NCBI GenBank assembly: GCA_038207745.1
Contig: JBBQZL010000003.1
Span: 1 to 38,436 of the forward strand
Source of the DNA: JBBQZL01 sp038207745
Lineage (GTDB): Bacteria; Actinomycetota; Thermoleophilia; Solirubrobacterales; 70-9
Length of the DNA stretch: 38,436 nucleotides
Direction of reading: 5' to 3'
Shown here: in pieces, positions 17,238-25,718 of the stretch
Layout: every line of letters begins with the position of its first letter
Position numbering within the stretch: position 1 is the stretch's first letter
Program-made: the position numbers and the translations under genes
Notes under the pieces: model-generated
The model's database searches: none
Told to the model about the DNA's origin: nothing
The model's input: the letters and a program-made list of their open reading frames with translations, nothing else

Positions 17238-18772
17238 TGTTTGGACTCCTGGGAGAGGGGTGCGTAGCCGGCCTCGCCCGAATCTTCAGCGAGCTTCGGA
17301 AGTGACCCCGCGGCCACCGCGCTGACCGTGGCCGGAACGGCGGTGTCGGTGCGCTTGAGGATGAACTGTGGGTAGAACGAAAGCGCGATGATGCAGACGA
17401 CCAGCGGCACCACGCAGATCGCGTCGCGCAGCCCGATCTCGCGGGAAACCAACCCCTCGCCGCCACGGTTGTGCATTGTCTGCTGATAGAGGCGCAGCGA
17501 GTAGAAGGCCGCGAGAACGACCCCGATGATCCCGATGTATGCAAAGACGGCCTTGGTCTGGAAGAGGCCGTTGAGCACGTAGAACTCACCGACGAAATTG
17601 GCGGTCGCGGGCATCGCGAGCGTCGCCATCGAGATGATCAGGAAGATCGCCGCGAGCACCGGCGCCCGGGTTGCCATCCCTCCCATCTTCCTCATGTCCG
17701 TGGTCCCGGAACGCTCGTAGAGGATCGCGATGATCAGGAACATCGGCACCACGACCAGGCCATGGGTGACCATCTGCAGCAGGGAGCCGTTCAGCCCATC
17801 CACCTGGAGGGTGAAGACACCGGCGGTGATGAATCCGAGCTGGGCTATCGACGAGTACCCGGCGACGAGCCGGATGTTGGACTGGGTGAAGGCCATCACC
17901 GAGCCGTAGAGGATCGCCGCGACCGCGAGGACGAGGATCACGGTCTGGTAGTCGACGGAGGCGTCGGGAAGGATCGGAAGGACGATCCGGATGAACCCGT
18001 AGGCGCCCACCTTGGAGAGCACTCCGGAGAAGACCGCAAGGGCCGGGAGCGGCGCGGAGCTGTAGGTGTCGCGCATCCATCCATGGACCAGGAAGGCCGG
18101 CATCTTGACCAGGAAGGCTGCCGCGAAGAGCCAGAAGATCCATTGCTGAGAGCCATGTGCAAGGGTCCCGTCCTGGAGCGCCGAGAGCGAGAAGGTGATC
18201 CCGTCGGATGAGGTGTTGCTGAGTACCGCGATCGCAACCGCACCGACAAGCATCAGCAGTGAGCCGACCAGCGTGTAGATGAACATCTTCAGGGTCGAGC
18301 GGAAGGCCGTCTTCCCGTCCACCTCCGATCCCCAGATGCCGAATAGGAAGTAGAACGGGACCAGCATCAGGTCGAAGAAGAGGACGAAGAGCAGGAGGTC
18401 CTGCGCCAGGAAGGCGCCGAGGGTCGCGGTCTCCGCAAGCAGCATCAGGGCGAAGTAGAACTTCGGCCGGTCCTGGTCGCGGAAGGCCGCAAACGCAGTC
18501 GCAGGCAACCAGACCAGCGCGGTGAGGACGACCAGGAAGATGTTGATTCCGTCGACCCCGAGGCTGTAGTCGACGCCGAGGCCGGGGATCCAGTTGACAT
18601 CGACCGTGTCCTGCATCCCGGAGCTGCCCGTGTCGAAGCCGGCGAGCAGGGCGATTGCGATTCCGAGGGTGACCGCAGTCCCGAGCACAGCCCACCAACC
18701 TGCGAATCGCCGCGGGACGACGAGCAGGAGGATTCCGAAGACGAGGGGTGTCCAGAGCACGGAGTTCAGCAT
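17234..18772 (-). CDS. nuoM: NADH:quinone oxidoreductase subunit M
   Basis: 512 residues from ATG 18772 (MLNSVLWTPLVFGILLLV); the frame stays open far upstream inside nuoL, but that part is a shadow. It is a proton-pumping antiporter-like subunit of complex I. Diagnostic segments are FVLFFDLMLVPFYFLFGIWG, LVKMPAFLVHGWMRDTYSSA, NIRLVAGYSSIAQLGFITAG and GLFQTKAVFAYIGIIGVVLA. The start overlaps the nuoL stop by one base (TGATG), and the stop overlaps nuoN by four, so translation is coupled on both sides. Confidence 0.96.
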   Translation of the reverse strand: MLNSVLWTPLVFGILLLVVPRRFAGWWAVLGTAVTLGIAIALLAGFDTGSSGMQDTVDVNWIPGLGVDYSLGVDGINIFLVVLTALVWLPATAFAAFRDQDRPKFYFALMLLAETATLGAFLAQDLLLFVLFFDLMLVPFYFLFGIWGSEVDGKTAFRSTLKMFIYTLVGSLLMLVGAVAIAVLSNTSSDGITFSLSALQDGTLAHGSQQWIFWLFAAAFLVKMPAFLVHGWMRDTYSSAPLPALAVFSGVLSKVGAYGFIRIVLPILPDASVDYQTVILVLAVAAILYGSVMAFTQSNIRLVAGYSSIAQLGFITAGVFTLQVDGLNGSLLQMVTHGLVVVPMFLIIAILYERSGTTDMRKMGGMATRAPVLAAIFLIISMATLAMPATANFVGEFYVLNGLFQTKAVFAYIGIIGVVLAAFYSLRLYQQTMHNRGGEGLVSREIGLRDAICVVPLVVCIIALSFYPQFILKRTDTAVPATVSAVAAGSLPKLAEDSGEAGYAPLSQESKQ

Positions 18773-20781
18773 CAGGAGGCCTTGATCAGGAAGTAGAGGC
18801 CGAGCAGGAGGACCCCGCTGACGAGAAGTGCCGCATAGGCCCGCAGGAATCCGGACTGGGCGGTGCGGACAACCGAGCCGGCGCCGCGGACCACCCCGGT
18901 CGTTCCGGTGACGATGCCGTCGACGACGAAGCGCTCGAAGACGTTGTTGGCAAAGCGCCCGATCGCGAGCACCGGGCGGACGACCGCGAAGTCGATCGCC
19001 TCGTCGAAATACCACTTGTTGACCAGCAGCGTGTGGATCGGCCGGAAACGGTTCTCGAGCAGGTTCGGGAGGCTCGGTCGCTTCACGTAGAGGATGTAGG
19101 TGACGAAGATCCCGACGATCGAGATGATCGCGCCGATCCCGAGGCCGAACCACTCGTGCCCGACCGATGGCTGCATCGCCTCGAACCTGGAGTCCGCGAA
19201 GGTCGGCTCGAGGAACCTGCTGACCGCGTCGTCGATCCCCGGGACCTGGATCAGGCCGCCGACCAGGGCGAGGAATGCCAGCACGCTCATCGCGAACTTC
19301 ATCGGGAAGGCCTGGTCGGCGATGTGATGCTCGGGCCCGGGGAAACCGACCCCGGTGTCCTCCTTCTCGCCGGTGGCCGGGTTCTCGGGCTCCGCATGGA
19401 CGACGTGGCTCGTCTCGATCAGGTGGGTCGCCTCGACGCATCGTTTGCCGCCGAGGACCCGGAAGACGATCCGGAATGAGTAGATCGCGGTCAGGAAGGC
19501 ACCGATGTAGCCGCAGATCGCCATCACCGTGTACTGGCCGCCCCTGAAGTCGGCGAAGCCGAGGATCTCGTCCTTGGAGAAGAAGCCCGAGGTGATCGGG
19601 AATGCGGCAAGCGCGAGGGCGCCGATGAAGAGCGTCGCCGCGGTGAAGGGCATCGCCCTTGCGTAGCCGCCCATCCTGTCGATGTTCTGGCGATTGGCCG
19701 CGGCGGCGATGATCGAGCCTGCAGCCATGAAGAGCAGCGCCTTGAAGAAGGCGTGGGTCATCAGGTGGAACATCCCGGCGCTGTAGGCGCCGATCGAGAC
19801 GCCGAGGATCATGTAGCCGATCTGGCTCATCGTCGAGTAGGCGATGATCCGCTTCAGGTCGGTGACGGCCAGCGCGATCGTCCCCGCGATCAACAGCGTC
19901 GCCACCCCGACCCAGGCCGCGATGTCGGCCGCGGTCGGCGCCAGCTCGAAGAGCGAGTGGGTGCGGGCGATCAGGTAGACGCCGGCGGTCACCATGGTCG
20001 CGGCGTGGATCAATGCCGAGACCGGCGTCGGTCCCTCCATCGCGTCCGGCAACCATGTGTGGAAGGGGATCTGAGCCGACTTTGCGAATGCTCCGACCAT
20101 CAGCAGCAGGCAGATCGCGACGATCGTCCAGCTGTTGGTCGCGAAGGCGCTTGGAGCCTGCTTGAAGACCTCCTGGTAATCGAAGCTGCCGAGGTGGCGG
20201 AAGATCAGGAAGGCCGCCAGGTAGAGGCCGATGTCGCCGACCACGTTAATCACAAACGCCTTCATGCCGGCCTTGGTCGCGGTCTTGCGCCGGTACCAGT
20301 AGCTGATCAACGCGTAGGAGGCGAACCCGACCAGCCCCCAACCGACGATCAAGAGCACGAAGTTGCCCGCGAGTACGAGGAGCAGCATCGAGAAGACGAA
20401 GAAGTTGAGGTAGGAGAAGAAGCGGTTGTAGCCCGCATCGGAGTCCATGTAGGCCATCGAGTAGAGGTGGATCATGGTCGAGACGCCGGTGACGACCAGG
20501 ACCATGAAGAGCGAGAGCGGATCGACGAGGATCCCCAGCTGGATCGTCATCGAGCCCGTGTTGGCGAGATCCCAGAGCGAGGATGTGAACTCGCGCGGCT
20601 CGGCCGGCTCGCCGAGCATGGTCAGGAGCGCGGCGATTCCGCAGCCGAAGGCAAGGGCGATCGCGGCCGTGCCGATGATTGCGGCGGCGCGGTTCGGGAG
20701 AACCTTGAAGCCGAGGCCGATCAGCACCGAGCCGAGCAGAGGAAAGAGCAGGACGAGCCACGCCCATGTCGTGATGCTCAT
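18772..20781 (-). CDS. nuoL: NADH:quinone oxidoreductase subunit L
   Basis: 669 residues. It is the distal antiporter-like subunit, carrying the long lateral helix that spans the membrane arm. It starts MSITTWAWLVLLFPLLGSVL. Conserved features include SQIPFHTWLPDAMEGPTPVS, LIHAATMVTAGVYLIARTH, KRIIAYSTMSQIGYMILG and HLMTHAFFKALLFMAAGS. A hydrophilic insert (about residues 450-490, rich in Glu/His) precedes the C-terminal helices; loops here vary among species. ATG 20781 overlaps the nuoK stop as ATGA. Confidence 0.97.
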   Translation of the reverse strand: MSITTWAWLVLLFPLLGSVLIGLGFKVLPNRAAAIIGTAAIALAFGCGIAALLTMLGEPAEPREFTSSLWDLANTGSMTIQLGILVDPLSLFMVLVVTGVSTMIHLYSMAYMDSDAGYNRFFSYLNFFVFSMLLLVLAGNFVLLIVGWGLVGFASYALISYWYRRKTATKAGMKAFVINVVGDIGLYLAAFLIFRHLGSFDYQEVFKQAPSAFATNSWTIVAICLLLMVGAFAKSAQIPFHTWLPDAMEGPTPVSALIHAATMVTAGVYLIARTHSLFELAPTAADIAAWVGVATLLIAGTIALAVTDLKRIIAYSTMSQIGYMILGVSIGAYSAGMFHLMTHAFFKALLFMAAGSIIAAAANRQNIDRMGGYARAMPFTAATLFIGALALAAFPITSGFFSKDEILGFADFRGGQYTVMAICGYIGAFLTAIYSFRIVFRVLGGKRCVEATHLIETSHVVHAEPENPATGEKEDTGVGFPGPEHHIADQAFPMKFAMSVLAFLALVGGLIQVPGIDDAVSRFLEPTFADSRFEAMQPSVGHEWFGLGIGAIISIVGIFVTYILYVKRPSLPNLLENRFRPIHTLLVNKWYFDEAIDFAVVRPVLAIGRFANNVFERFVVDGIVTGTTGVVRGAGSVVRTAQSGFLRAYAALLVSGVLLLGLYFLIKAS

Positions 20782-21077
20782 CCGCGGAGCCTCCGCAGCT
20801 CATCGACGTCAAGGGCGATTCTGCGGCGATAGATCGCCACGATCAGGCCCAGTCCGACGACGACTTCACAGGCGGCGACGACCATCACGACCAGGGCGAA
20901 GATCTGCCCGTCGTGGTTGCCATGCATGCGGCTGAAGGCGACCAGGGCGAGATTGCCGGCGTTGAGCATCAGCTCGAGGCAGAGCAGGATGACCAGCGGG
21001 CTGCGCCGGATCAGGACTCCGATCGCGCCGATCGAGAACAGCATCGCCGAGAGCACGACGTACCACTCAACCGCCAT
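20778..21077 (-). CDS. nuoK: NADH:quinone oxidoreductase subunit K
   Basis: 99 residues from ATG 21077, chosen over an upstream frame extension because GGGGAGG precedes it at ideal spacing and the size then matches NuoK. Three helices: YVVLSAMLFSIGAIGVLIRR, VILLCLELMLNAGNLALVAF (with the conserved Glu of the proton path) and GQIFALVVMVVAACEVVVGL (second conserved Glu). It links the quinone-proximal subunits to the pumping subunits. The 5' end overlaps nuoJ by 11 bases, the 3' end overlaps nuoL by four. Confidence 0.96.
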   Translation of the reverse strand: MAVEWYVVLSAMLFSIGAIGVLIRRSPLVILLCLELMLNAGNLALVAFSRMHGNHDGQIFALVVMVVAACEVVVGLGLIVAIYRRRIALDVDELRRLRG

Positions 21078-21657
21078 GTGGCACCTCCCCGGATGAGGTG
21101 ACCGAGGCGATCGGCGAAGCCTCGGCGGCGGCATCTGGTCCGGGATCATGCGGCCCGGGCCTGCGACCGGCCAGGACGATGGCGCCGACCGCGGCGAGCA
21201 GGAGAATGATCGAGGCGCCTTCGAATGCGATCAGGAAACGCTCGATCAGAAAGCGGCCGATGTCCTCCGGGGATCCGAAGCCCAGAGAAACGGTCGGGCC
21301 CTCCTCGCCGAGCGCCTTCAGCGAGGTGCCGAGCACGGCGACCGAGAGTTCGAGGAAGAGAGCGAGGCCGAGGATCGGTGCGAGGAATCTCTGTCCCGGT
21401 ATCGGCTCCCAGGCAGGATCCTCCGCCCCGCCGACATAGGCGGCGACGAAGACGTATAGGACCATCACCGCGCCCGCGTAGACGACGATCTGGGCGGCCG
21501 CGATGAACTCGGCCTGAAGCAGCAGGAAGAGGCCCGCGAGCGAGAACAGGTGGATGATCAGCGCCAGGACGCTGTAGAAGGGATTGCGCAGCATGATCAC
21601 GAGGATCGCGCCGCCGATCGCGCCGATGGCTCCGGCAAAGAAGCAGACCTGGACCAC
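21067..21657 (-). CDS. nuoJ: NADH:quinone oxidoreductase subunit J
   Basis: 196 residues from GTG 21657, preceded by GAGGTGG at normal spacing. Five helices are visible; VCFFAGAIGAIGGAILVIML and YSVLALIIHLFSLAGLFLLL come first, then FIAAAQIVVYAGAVMVLYVF, the conserved pi-bulge helix that couples quinone chemistry to pumping. The C-terminal tail after ILLLAAVGAIVLAGRRPG is Ala/Pro/Ser-rich and likely disordered. A 16-base gap separates it from nuoI, the only true gap among the 14 nuo genes. Confidence 0.95.
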   Translation of the reverse strand: MVQVCFFAGAIGAIGGAILVIMLRNPFYSVLALIIHLFSLAGLFLLLQAEFIAAAQIVVYAGAVMVLYVFVAAYVGGAEDPAWEPIPGQRFLAPILGLALFLELSVAVLGTSLKALGEEGPTVSLGFGSPEDIGRFLIERFLIAFEGASIILLLAAVGAIVLAGRRPGPHDPGPDAAAEASPIASVTSSGEVPHGG

Positions 21658-21673
21658 TAGGAGACCACCTCGG

Positions 21674-22288
21674 TCACTCGCCCTCCATTCGCAGGGGTGT
21701 CCGTTCGAGCGGCTCGGCGAGCAGCATCTCCTTGGTGAAGATCAGGTCACTGCGGTTGTAATCGGCCATCTCGTAGTCATGGCCCATCGTGATCGCGTCG
21801 AAGGGGCATGCGATCTCGCAGTAGCCGCAGAAGATGCACCGCGAGAGGTTGATCTCGTAGACCGCGGCGTAGCGCTCGCCGGCGGAAACGCGGTTGTCAG
21901 GGTCGTTTTCGGCCGCGACCACGCGGATGCAGTCCGCGGGGCACGATGCAGCGCAAAGCGAGCACCCGACGCATTTCTCGAGATGGGAATCCTCGAAGCG
22001 ATGGAGCTTGTGACGCCCACGAAAGCGCGGATAGACCGGCGTCTTCTCCTCGGGATACTGGATCGTGTGCGGGCCCTCGACAACCCGTGCCATCGTCGTC
22101 TTGAGCCCGCGGATCGTCTCCCCGAAGGCGCGGTAGATGCCGCCCATGCCGCCCGGCTCTGGTCCGCGCGGAACCGGCGCCACATCGTCGGCGCTGCGCA
22201 GATAGGGGAACTCGTGGACGACGGAACCATTGGCACCAGGTTCCCTGGCCACAGACCCGTTATCGCCGTTTGGCGTCGGTCGGCTCAT
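21674..22288 (-). CDS. nuoI: NADH:quinone oxidoreductase subunit I
   Basis: 204 residues from ATG 22288, overlapping the nuoH stop as ATGA; a longer frame lies inside nuoH and is a shadow. It carries clusters N6a and N6b: two complete ferredoxin motifs, CVGCSLCAASCPADC and CIFCGYCEIACPFDA. These pass electrons from the peripheral arm toward NuoB. The first 45 or so residues (SRPTPNGDNGSVAREPGANG and on) form a polar Gly/Asn/Pro-rich extension not part of the core fold. The core then runs from GIYRAFGETIRGLKTTMARV. Confidence 0.96.
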   Translation of the reverse strand: MSRPTPNGDNGSVAREPGANGSVVHEFPYLRSADDVAPVPRGPEPGGMGGIYRAFGETIRGLKTTMARVVEGPHTIQYPEEKTPVYPRFRGRHKLHRFEDSHLEKCVGCSLCAASCPADCIRVVAAENDPDNRVSAGERYAAVYEINLSRCIFCGYCEIACPFDAITMGHDYEMADYNRSDLIFTKEMLLAEPLERTPLRMEGE

Positions 22289-23283
22289 GTGCCCACGATC
22301 AGGATTGCGGTGACGACGACGTTGAGGGTCGCAAGCGGCAGGAGCACCTTCCATCCCAGCGACATCAGCTGGTCGTATCGGAGCCGCGGCAAGGTGGCAC
22401 GGATCCAGATGAAGAAGGCGGTCAGGGTCAGCATCTTGGCCAGCATCCAGATCGGGTCGAGCCAATTCGGCCCGGGGCCCATCCATCCGCCGAGGAACAT
22501 CGCCGCGGCGATTCCGGAGACGACGAGGATCTCCATGTACTCGGCCAGGAAGTAGGAGCCGAAGCGCATCCCTCCGTACTCGGTTGAGTAGCCGGCGACC
22601 AACTCGGCGTCGGCCTCGGGGAGGTCGAAGGGCGCGCGGTTTGTCTCCGCGAACCCGGCGACCATGAAGATGATGAAGCCGACGAACTGTGGAATGATGA
22701 ACCAGACATCACCCTGCGCCTTGACGATGTCGACGAGGGACAGCGACCCGGCCATCATGATCACGCCGAGCAGCGAGAGCGCCATCGAGACCTCGTAGGA
22801 AATGAGCTGCGCAGCCGAGCGCATAGCACCCAGGAAGCTGTACCTGGAGCCCGAGGCCCAACCACCGAGAAGCAGGCCGTAAAAGGAGATCGAGCCGAAT
22901 GCGAAGGCGTAGAGGATGCCGATCGAGACGTCGATCCCGTAGAGGCCGACTCCGTCGATGACGTCGCCGAAGGGGAGGATCGCAATCGTCAACGTCGCCG
23001 AGATGATCGTCAATGCCGGTGCGATCTCGTAGAGGATCGGGACCGCCATCCGCGGGCGGAAGCCCTCCTTGCTGATCAGCTTCGCGACGTCAGCCATCGG
23101 CTGCAGGAGGCCGAACGGGCCGACACGATTGGGGCCATAGCGTCCCTGGAAGCGGCCGAGCAGCTTGCGCTCGGCCACCAGGACGATCGGCACGATCCCG
23201 AGGATGACCGCGAAGATGATGATCGACTTGAGGACCATCACCCAGATTGCCTCGGTGTAGTCGACGGCGGCGAGCGTAAGCAT
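22285..23283 (-). CDS. nuoH: NADH:quinone oxidoreductase subunit H
   Basis: 332 residues from ATG 23283, with a 1-base TGATG overlap with nuoG; a TTG one codon earlier is possible. This membrane subunit forms much of the quinone-access channel. Eight or so helices are visible. Diagnostic segments are ERKLLGRFQGRYGPNRVGPF, LISYEVSMALSLLGVIMMAG, GFAETNRAPFDLPEADAELV (the highly conserved loop near the quinone entrance) and STEYGGMRFGSYFLAEYMEI. It is coupled to nuoI by ATGA. Confidence 0.97.
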   Translation of the reverse strand: MLTLAAVDYTEAIWVMVLKSIIIFAVILGIVPIVLVAERKLLGRFQGRYGPNRVGPFGLLQPMADVAKLISKEGFRPRMAVPILYEIAPALTIISATLTIAILPFGDVIDGVGLYGIDVSIGILYAFAFGSISFYGLLLGGWASGSRYSFLGAMRSAAQLISYEVSMALSLLGVIMMAGSLSLVDIVKAQGDVWFIIPQFVGFIIFMVAGFAETNRAPFDLPEADAELVAGYSTEYGGMRFGSYFLAEYMEILVVSGIAAAMFLGGWMGPGPNWLDPIWMLAKMLTLTAFFIWIRATLPRLRYDQLMSLGWKVLLPLATLNVVVTAILIVGT

Positions 23284-25718
23284 CAATGCCCCTCGGCCTT
23301 GCGGATCTCAACCGTGCGCGCAGGCCCATGGACGAGCTCGTTTGCATTGCCCTCGAGGGTGCCCTCGATCAGGAAGACGACACCGGGAAGCTGGCGCTCA
23401 CGCAGGACGACCCGTGCCTTGACGCTATTGCCGTTCTGCCCGACCTCGACCTCCTCGCCCTGGGAGATGCCGAGCCGCTCGGCGTCCACGGGCGCGATCT
23501 CGAGGCGCTGCTGCTGGGTCAGGAACCTGAGCGCTGGGTTGAGCTCGGTGACCTCGTTGGCCCAGAGGTCCCTGAAGGTCCCGAGCCTCAGGGCGCCGCC
23601 CGGATCAGGCGCCGGAGTGCTCTTCGGATGTTCCGAGTGACCGTCGGTCACCCCGACACCGGTCGATGCCGGAAGAGACTCTGCAGCAGTCCGATCCTGC
23701 CAGCGGATTCCACGTCCGCCGATCTCCTCGGCTGTCAGCCCTGCATAGAAGGAGACGGAGTCGGCGACGGCCAAAAGGGCATCGGGAGCCGACGAGATAC
23801 CGGTCTCGTCTCCCAGCGACGCGGAGATCTCGGCCAGGATCTGCCAGCCCGGGCGGACGTCCCCTGGACGCTTGGCGCTCGGACGCACACGCTGGAGGCG
23901 ACCCTCCATGTGTGTGACCGTACCCTCCTTCTCGGCGAAGGTTTCAAGCGGGAAGACGACGTCTGCCCTGGCGGTGGAGGCGTCACCGAACATCGAGAAG
24001 GCGACTGTGAAGCCAACCTGGGTCAGAGCCTCCTCCCAGCCCGACGAGTCGGGTGCGTCGCGAAGCGGATCTGATCCGAAGAGGATCAGGGCCTTGAGCT
24101 GATCGGCGATCAGGGCCTCGCGGATCGCGCCGGTGTCGCGGCCGGGGCCCTTGCCGGTTTCGCCGAGTCCCGGGGCCGCGTCGGGAAGACACCCGACCTC
24201 TCGGAGTCCACGCCCGTTGGCAAGCTCGGGAACGCCGATCAGTCCTGAGCGCTCGCCCTCGGAAAGCTTCAGGTCGGCGGCCAGACCGAGCAGGGACTCG
24301 ACCGCACGACCCTCGCGGGCAACCCGCTCGCCCCAGATCACGACGATGTCCTCGGCGTCCTCGAGCAGCGCGGCGATCTCGGCGCCATCGCCCGTTCCGT
24401 TGCGAATCTCCTCGATCATCGCCGCAGTGTGGCGGGGATGGCTGCGCGCGACGGCGGTGGCGCCGCCGTCGAGTGCGCTCGGGCGATCGGTCGCGATCGC
24501 GAGCAATGTCCCGGAGCGGCGAACGGCCTTGCGGACCCGAAGATCGAGGATCGGAGCCGAGTGGATCGGGTCGACGCCGAGCACGAGGACCACGTCGGCA
24601 GTGTCGATGTCGGCGACCCGCGCCGAGATCGCCGGGTCCGAAAGCCGCATGTTGAGGTTGCGGTCAGCGCCGCCGCCGGGCCGGGAATCGATATCGCCGC
24701 CGCCGAGCGCCTCGCGGATGATCCGCTGGACCAGATAGCCCTCCTCGTTCGAGGCATCGCCGACCAGCGCGGCGGTTTCCGAACCGGCGGTGCGCAGCCC
24801 CGAAGCGGCCCTCTCGATCGCCTCGGGCCAGCTCGCGACCCGGAATCCGTCGCCTTCGCGGATCATCGGAGCGGTTATCCGCTCGTCGGCGCCGAACATC
24901 TCGAAGCCATAGCGACCGCGGTCACATAGCCAGCCGTCGTCCACCTCGGGGTTGTCGCGCGCCAGAACACGCTTGACCTTCTCGTCGCGGATCGTGAAGC
25001 GGACGTTGCACTGGCTCGGGCAGAGCGTGCAGACCGATCCGGCCTGCTCGATGTCCCAGGGCCGGGCGCGAAAGCGGTAGGTGTAGGAGGTCAGCGCACC
25101 GACCGGGCAGAGCTCGGTGATGTTGCCATGGAACGGGGCGATGTAGGGCCGCTCATCGAAGGTGCCGACGTAGGTGCGATCGCCGCGCTCGAGCAGCTGG
25201 AGCTGGGCATCCTCGGAGATCTCCTGGCTGAAGCGGACGCAGCGGTAGCACATGATGCAGCGCTCACGGTCGATCGCGACCAGCGGCGAGAGCGGCAGCG
25301 GTTTCTCGAAGTGGCGCTTGCCCTCGATGAAGCGCGAGTTGCCCGGTCCCCAGCCGATCGAGATGTCCTGGAGCGGACACTCGCCGCCCTTGTCGCAGAC
25401 CGGGCAATCGAGCGGATGGTTGACGAGCAGAAACTCGACCACCGCGTTCTGGGCCTCCTTGACCTGATCGGTCTGGGTGTAGACGACCATCCCGTCGCGG
25501 ACCGGGGTCGAGCAGGCGGTCTGGAGCTTCGGGATACCCTCGATCTCGACCAGGCACATCCGGCAGGCTCCAACCGGCTGGCCGAGCTTGGGCTCGTAAC
25601 AGAAGACCGGTATCTCGACATCACCGTGCCTGGCGGCATCGACGAGCATCGCGCCCTCGGTGGCGGCGATCTCGCGTCCGTCGATGACCAGGGTTATCTC
25701 GCGGGTTTCCCTCTTCAC
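23283..25718 (-). CDS. nuoG: NADH:quinone oxidoreductase subunit G
   Basis: 811 residues from GTG 25718, with GGGAG before it and a GTGA overlap with nuoF. The N-terminal part carries a [2Fe-2S] site (VFCYEPKLGQPVGACRMCLV, then C in QTACSTPV), the HxxxCxxCxxxxxC cluster N5 (NHPLDCPVCDKGGECPLQD) and N4 (CIMCYRCVRF). The N7 ligands (GSVCTLCPSQCNV and a later Cys in DDGWLCDRGRYG) are also present, as in many actinobacteria and E. coli. A degenerate molybdopterin-oxidoreductase-like domain follows, ending in a beta-barrel domain (LEIAPVDAERLGISQGEEVE). It routes electrons along the peripheral arm. Confidence 0.96.
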   Translation of the reverse strand: MKRETREITLVIDGREIAATEGAMLVDAARHGDVEIPVFCYEPKLGQPVGACRMCLVEIEGIPKLQTACSTPVRDGMVVYTQTDQVKEAQNAVVEFLLVNHPLDCPVCDKGGECPLQDISIGWGPGNSRFIEGKRHFEKPLPLSPLVAIDRERCIMCYRCVRFSQEISEDAQLQLLERGDRTYVGTFDERPYIAPFHGNITELCPVGALTSYTYRFRARPWDIEQAGSVCTLCPSQCNVRFTIRDEKVKRVLARDNPEVDDGWLCDRGRYGFEMFGADERITAPMIREGDGFRVASWPEAIERAASGLRTAGSETAALVGDASNEEGYLVQRIIREALGGGDIDSRPGGGADRNLNMRLSDPAISARVADIDTADVVLVLGVDPIHSAPILDLRVRKAVRRSGTLLAIATDRPSALDGGATAVARSHPRHTAAMIEEIRNGTGDGAEIAALLEDAEDIVVIWGERVAREGRAVESLLGLAADLKLSEGERSGLIGVPELANGRGLREVGCLPDAAPGLGETGKGPGRDTGAIREALIADQLKALILFGSDPLRDAPDSSGWEEALTQVGFTVAFSMFGDASTARADVVFPLETFAEKEGTVTHMEGRLQRVRPSAKRPGDVRPGWQILAEISASLGDETGISSAPDALLAVADSVSFYAGLTAEEIGGRGIRWQDRTAAESLPASTGVGVTDGHSEHPKSTPAPDPGGALRLGTFRDLWANEVTELNPALRFLTQQQRLEIAPVDAERLGISQGEEVEVGQNGNSVKARVVLRERQLPGVVFLIEGTLEGNANELVHGPARTVEIRKAEGH

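Noticed and set aside
17234..20056. A 940-residue open frame continuous with nuoM
   Set aside because: The N-terminal 428 residues are Arg/Gly/Pro-rich shadow of nuoL in another frame. The real nuoM begins at ATG 18772, where family sequence starts.
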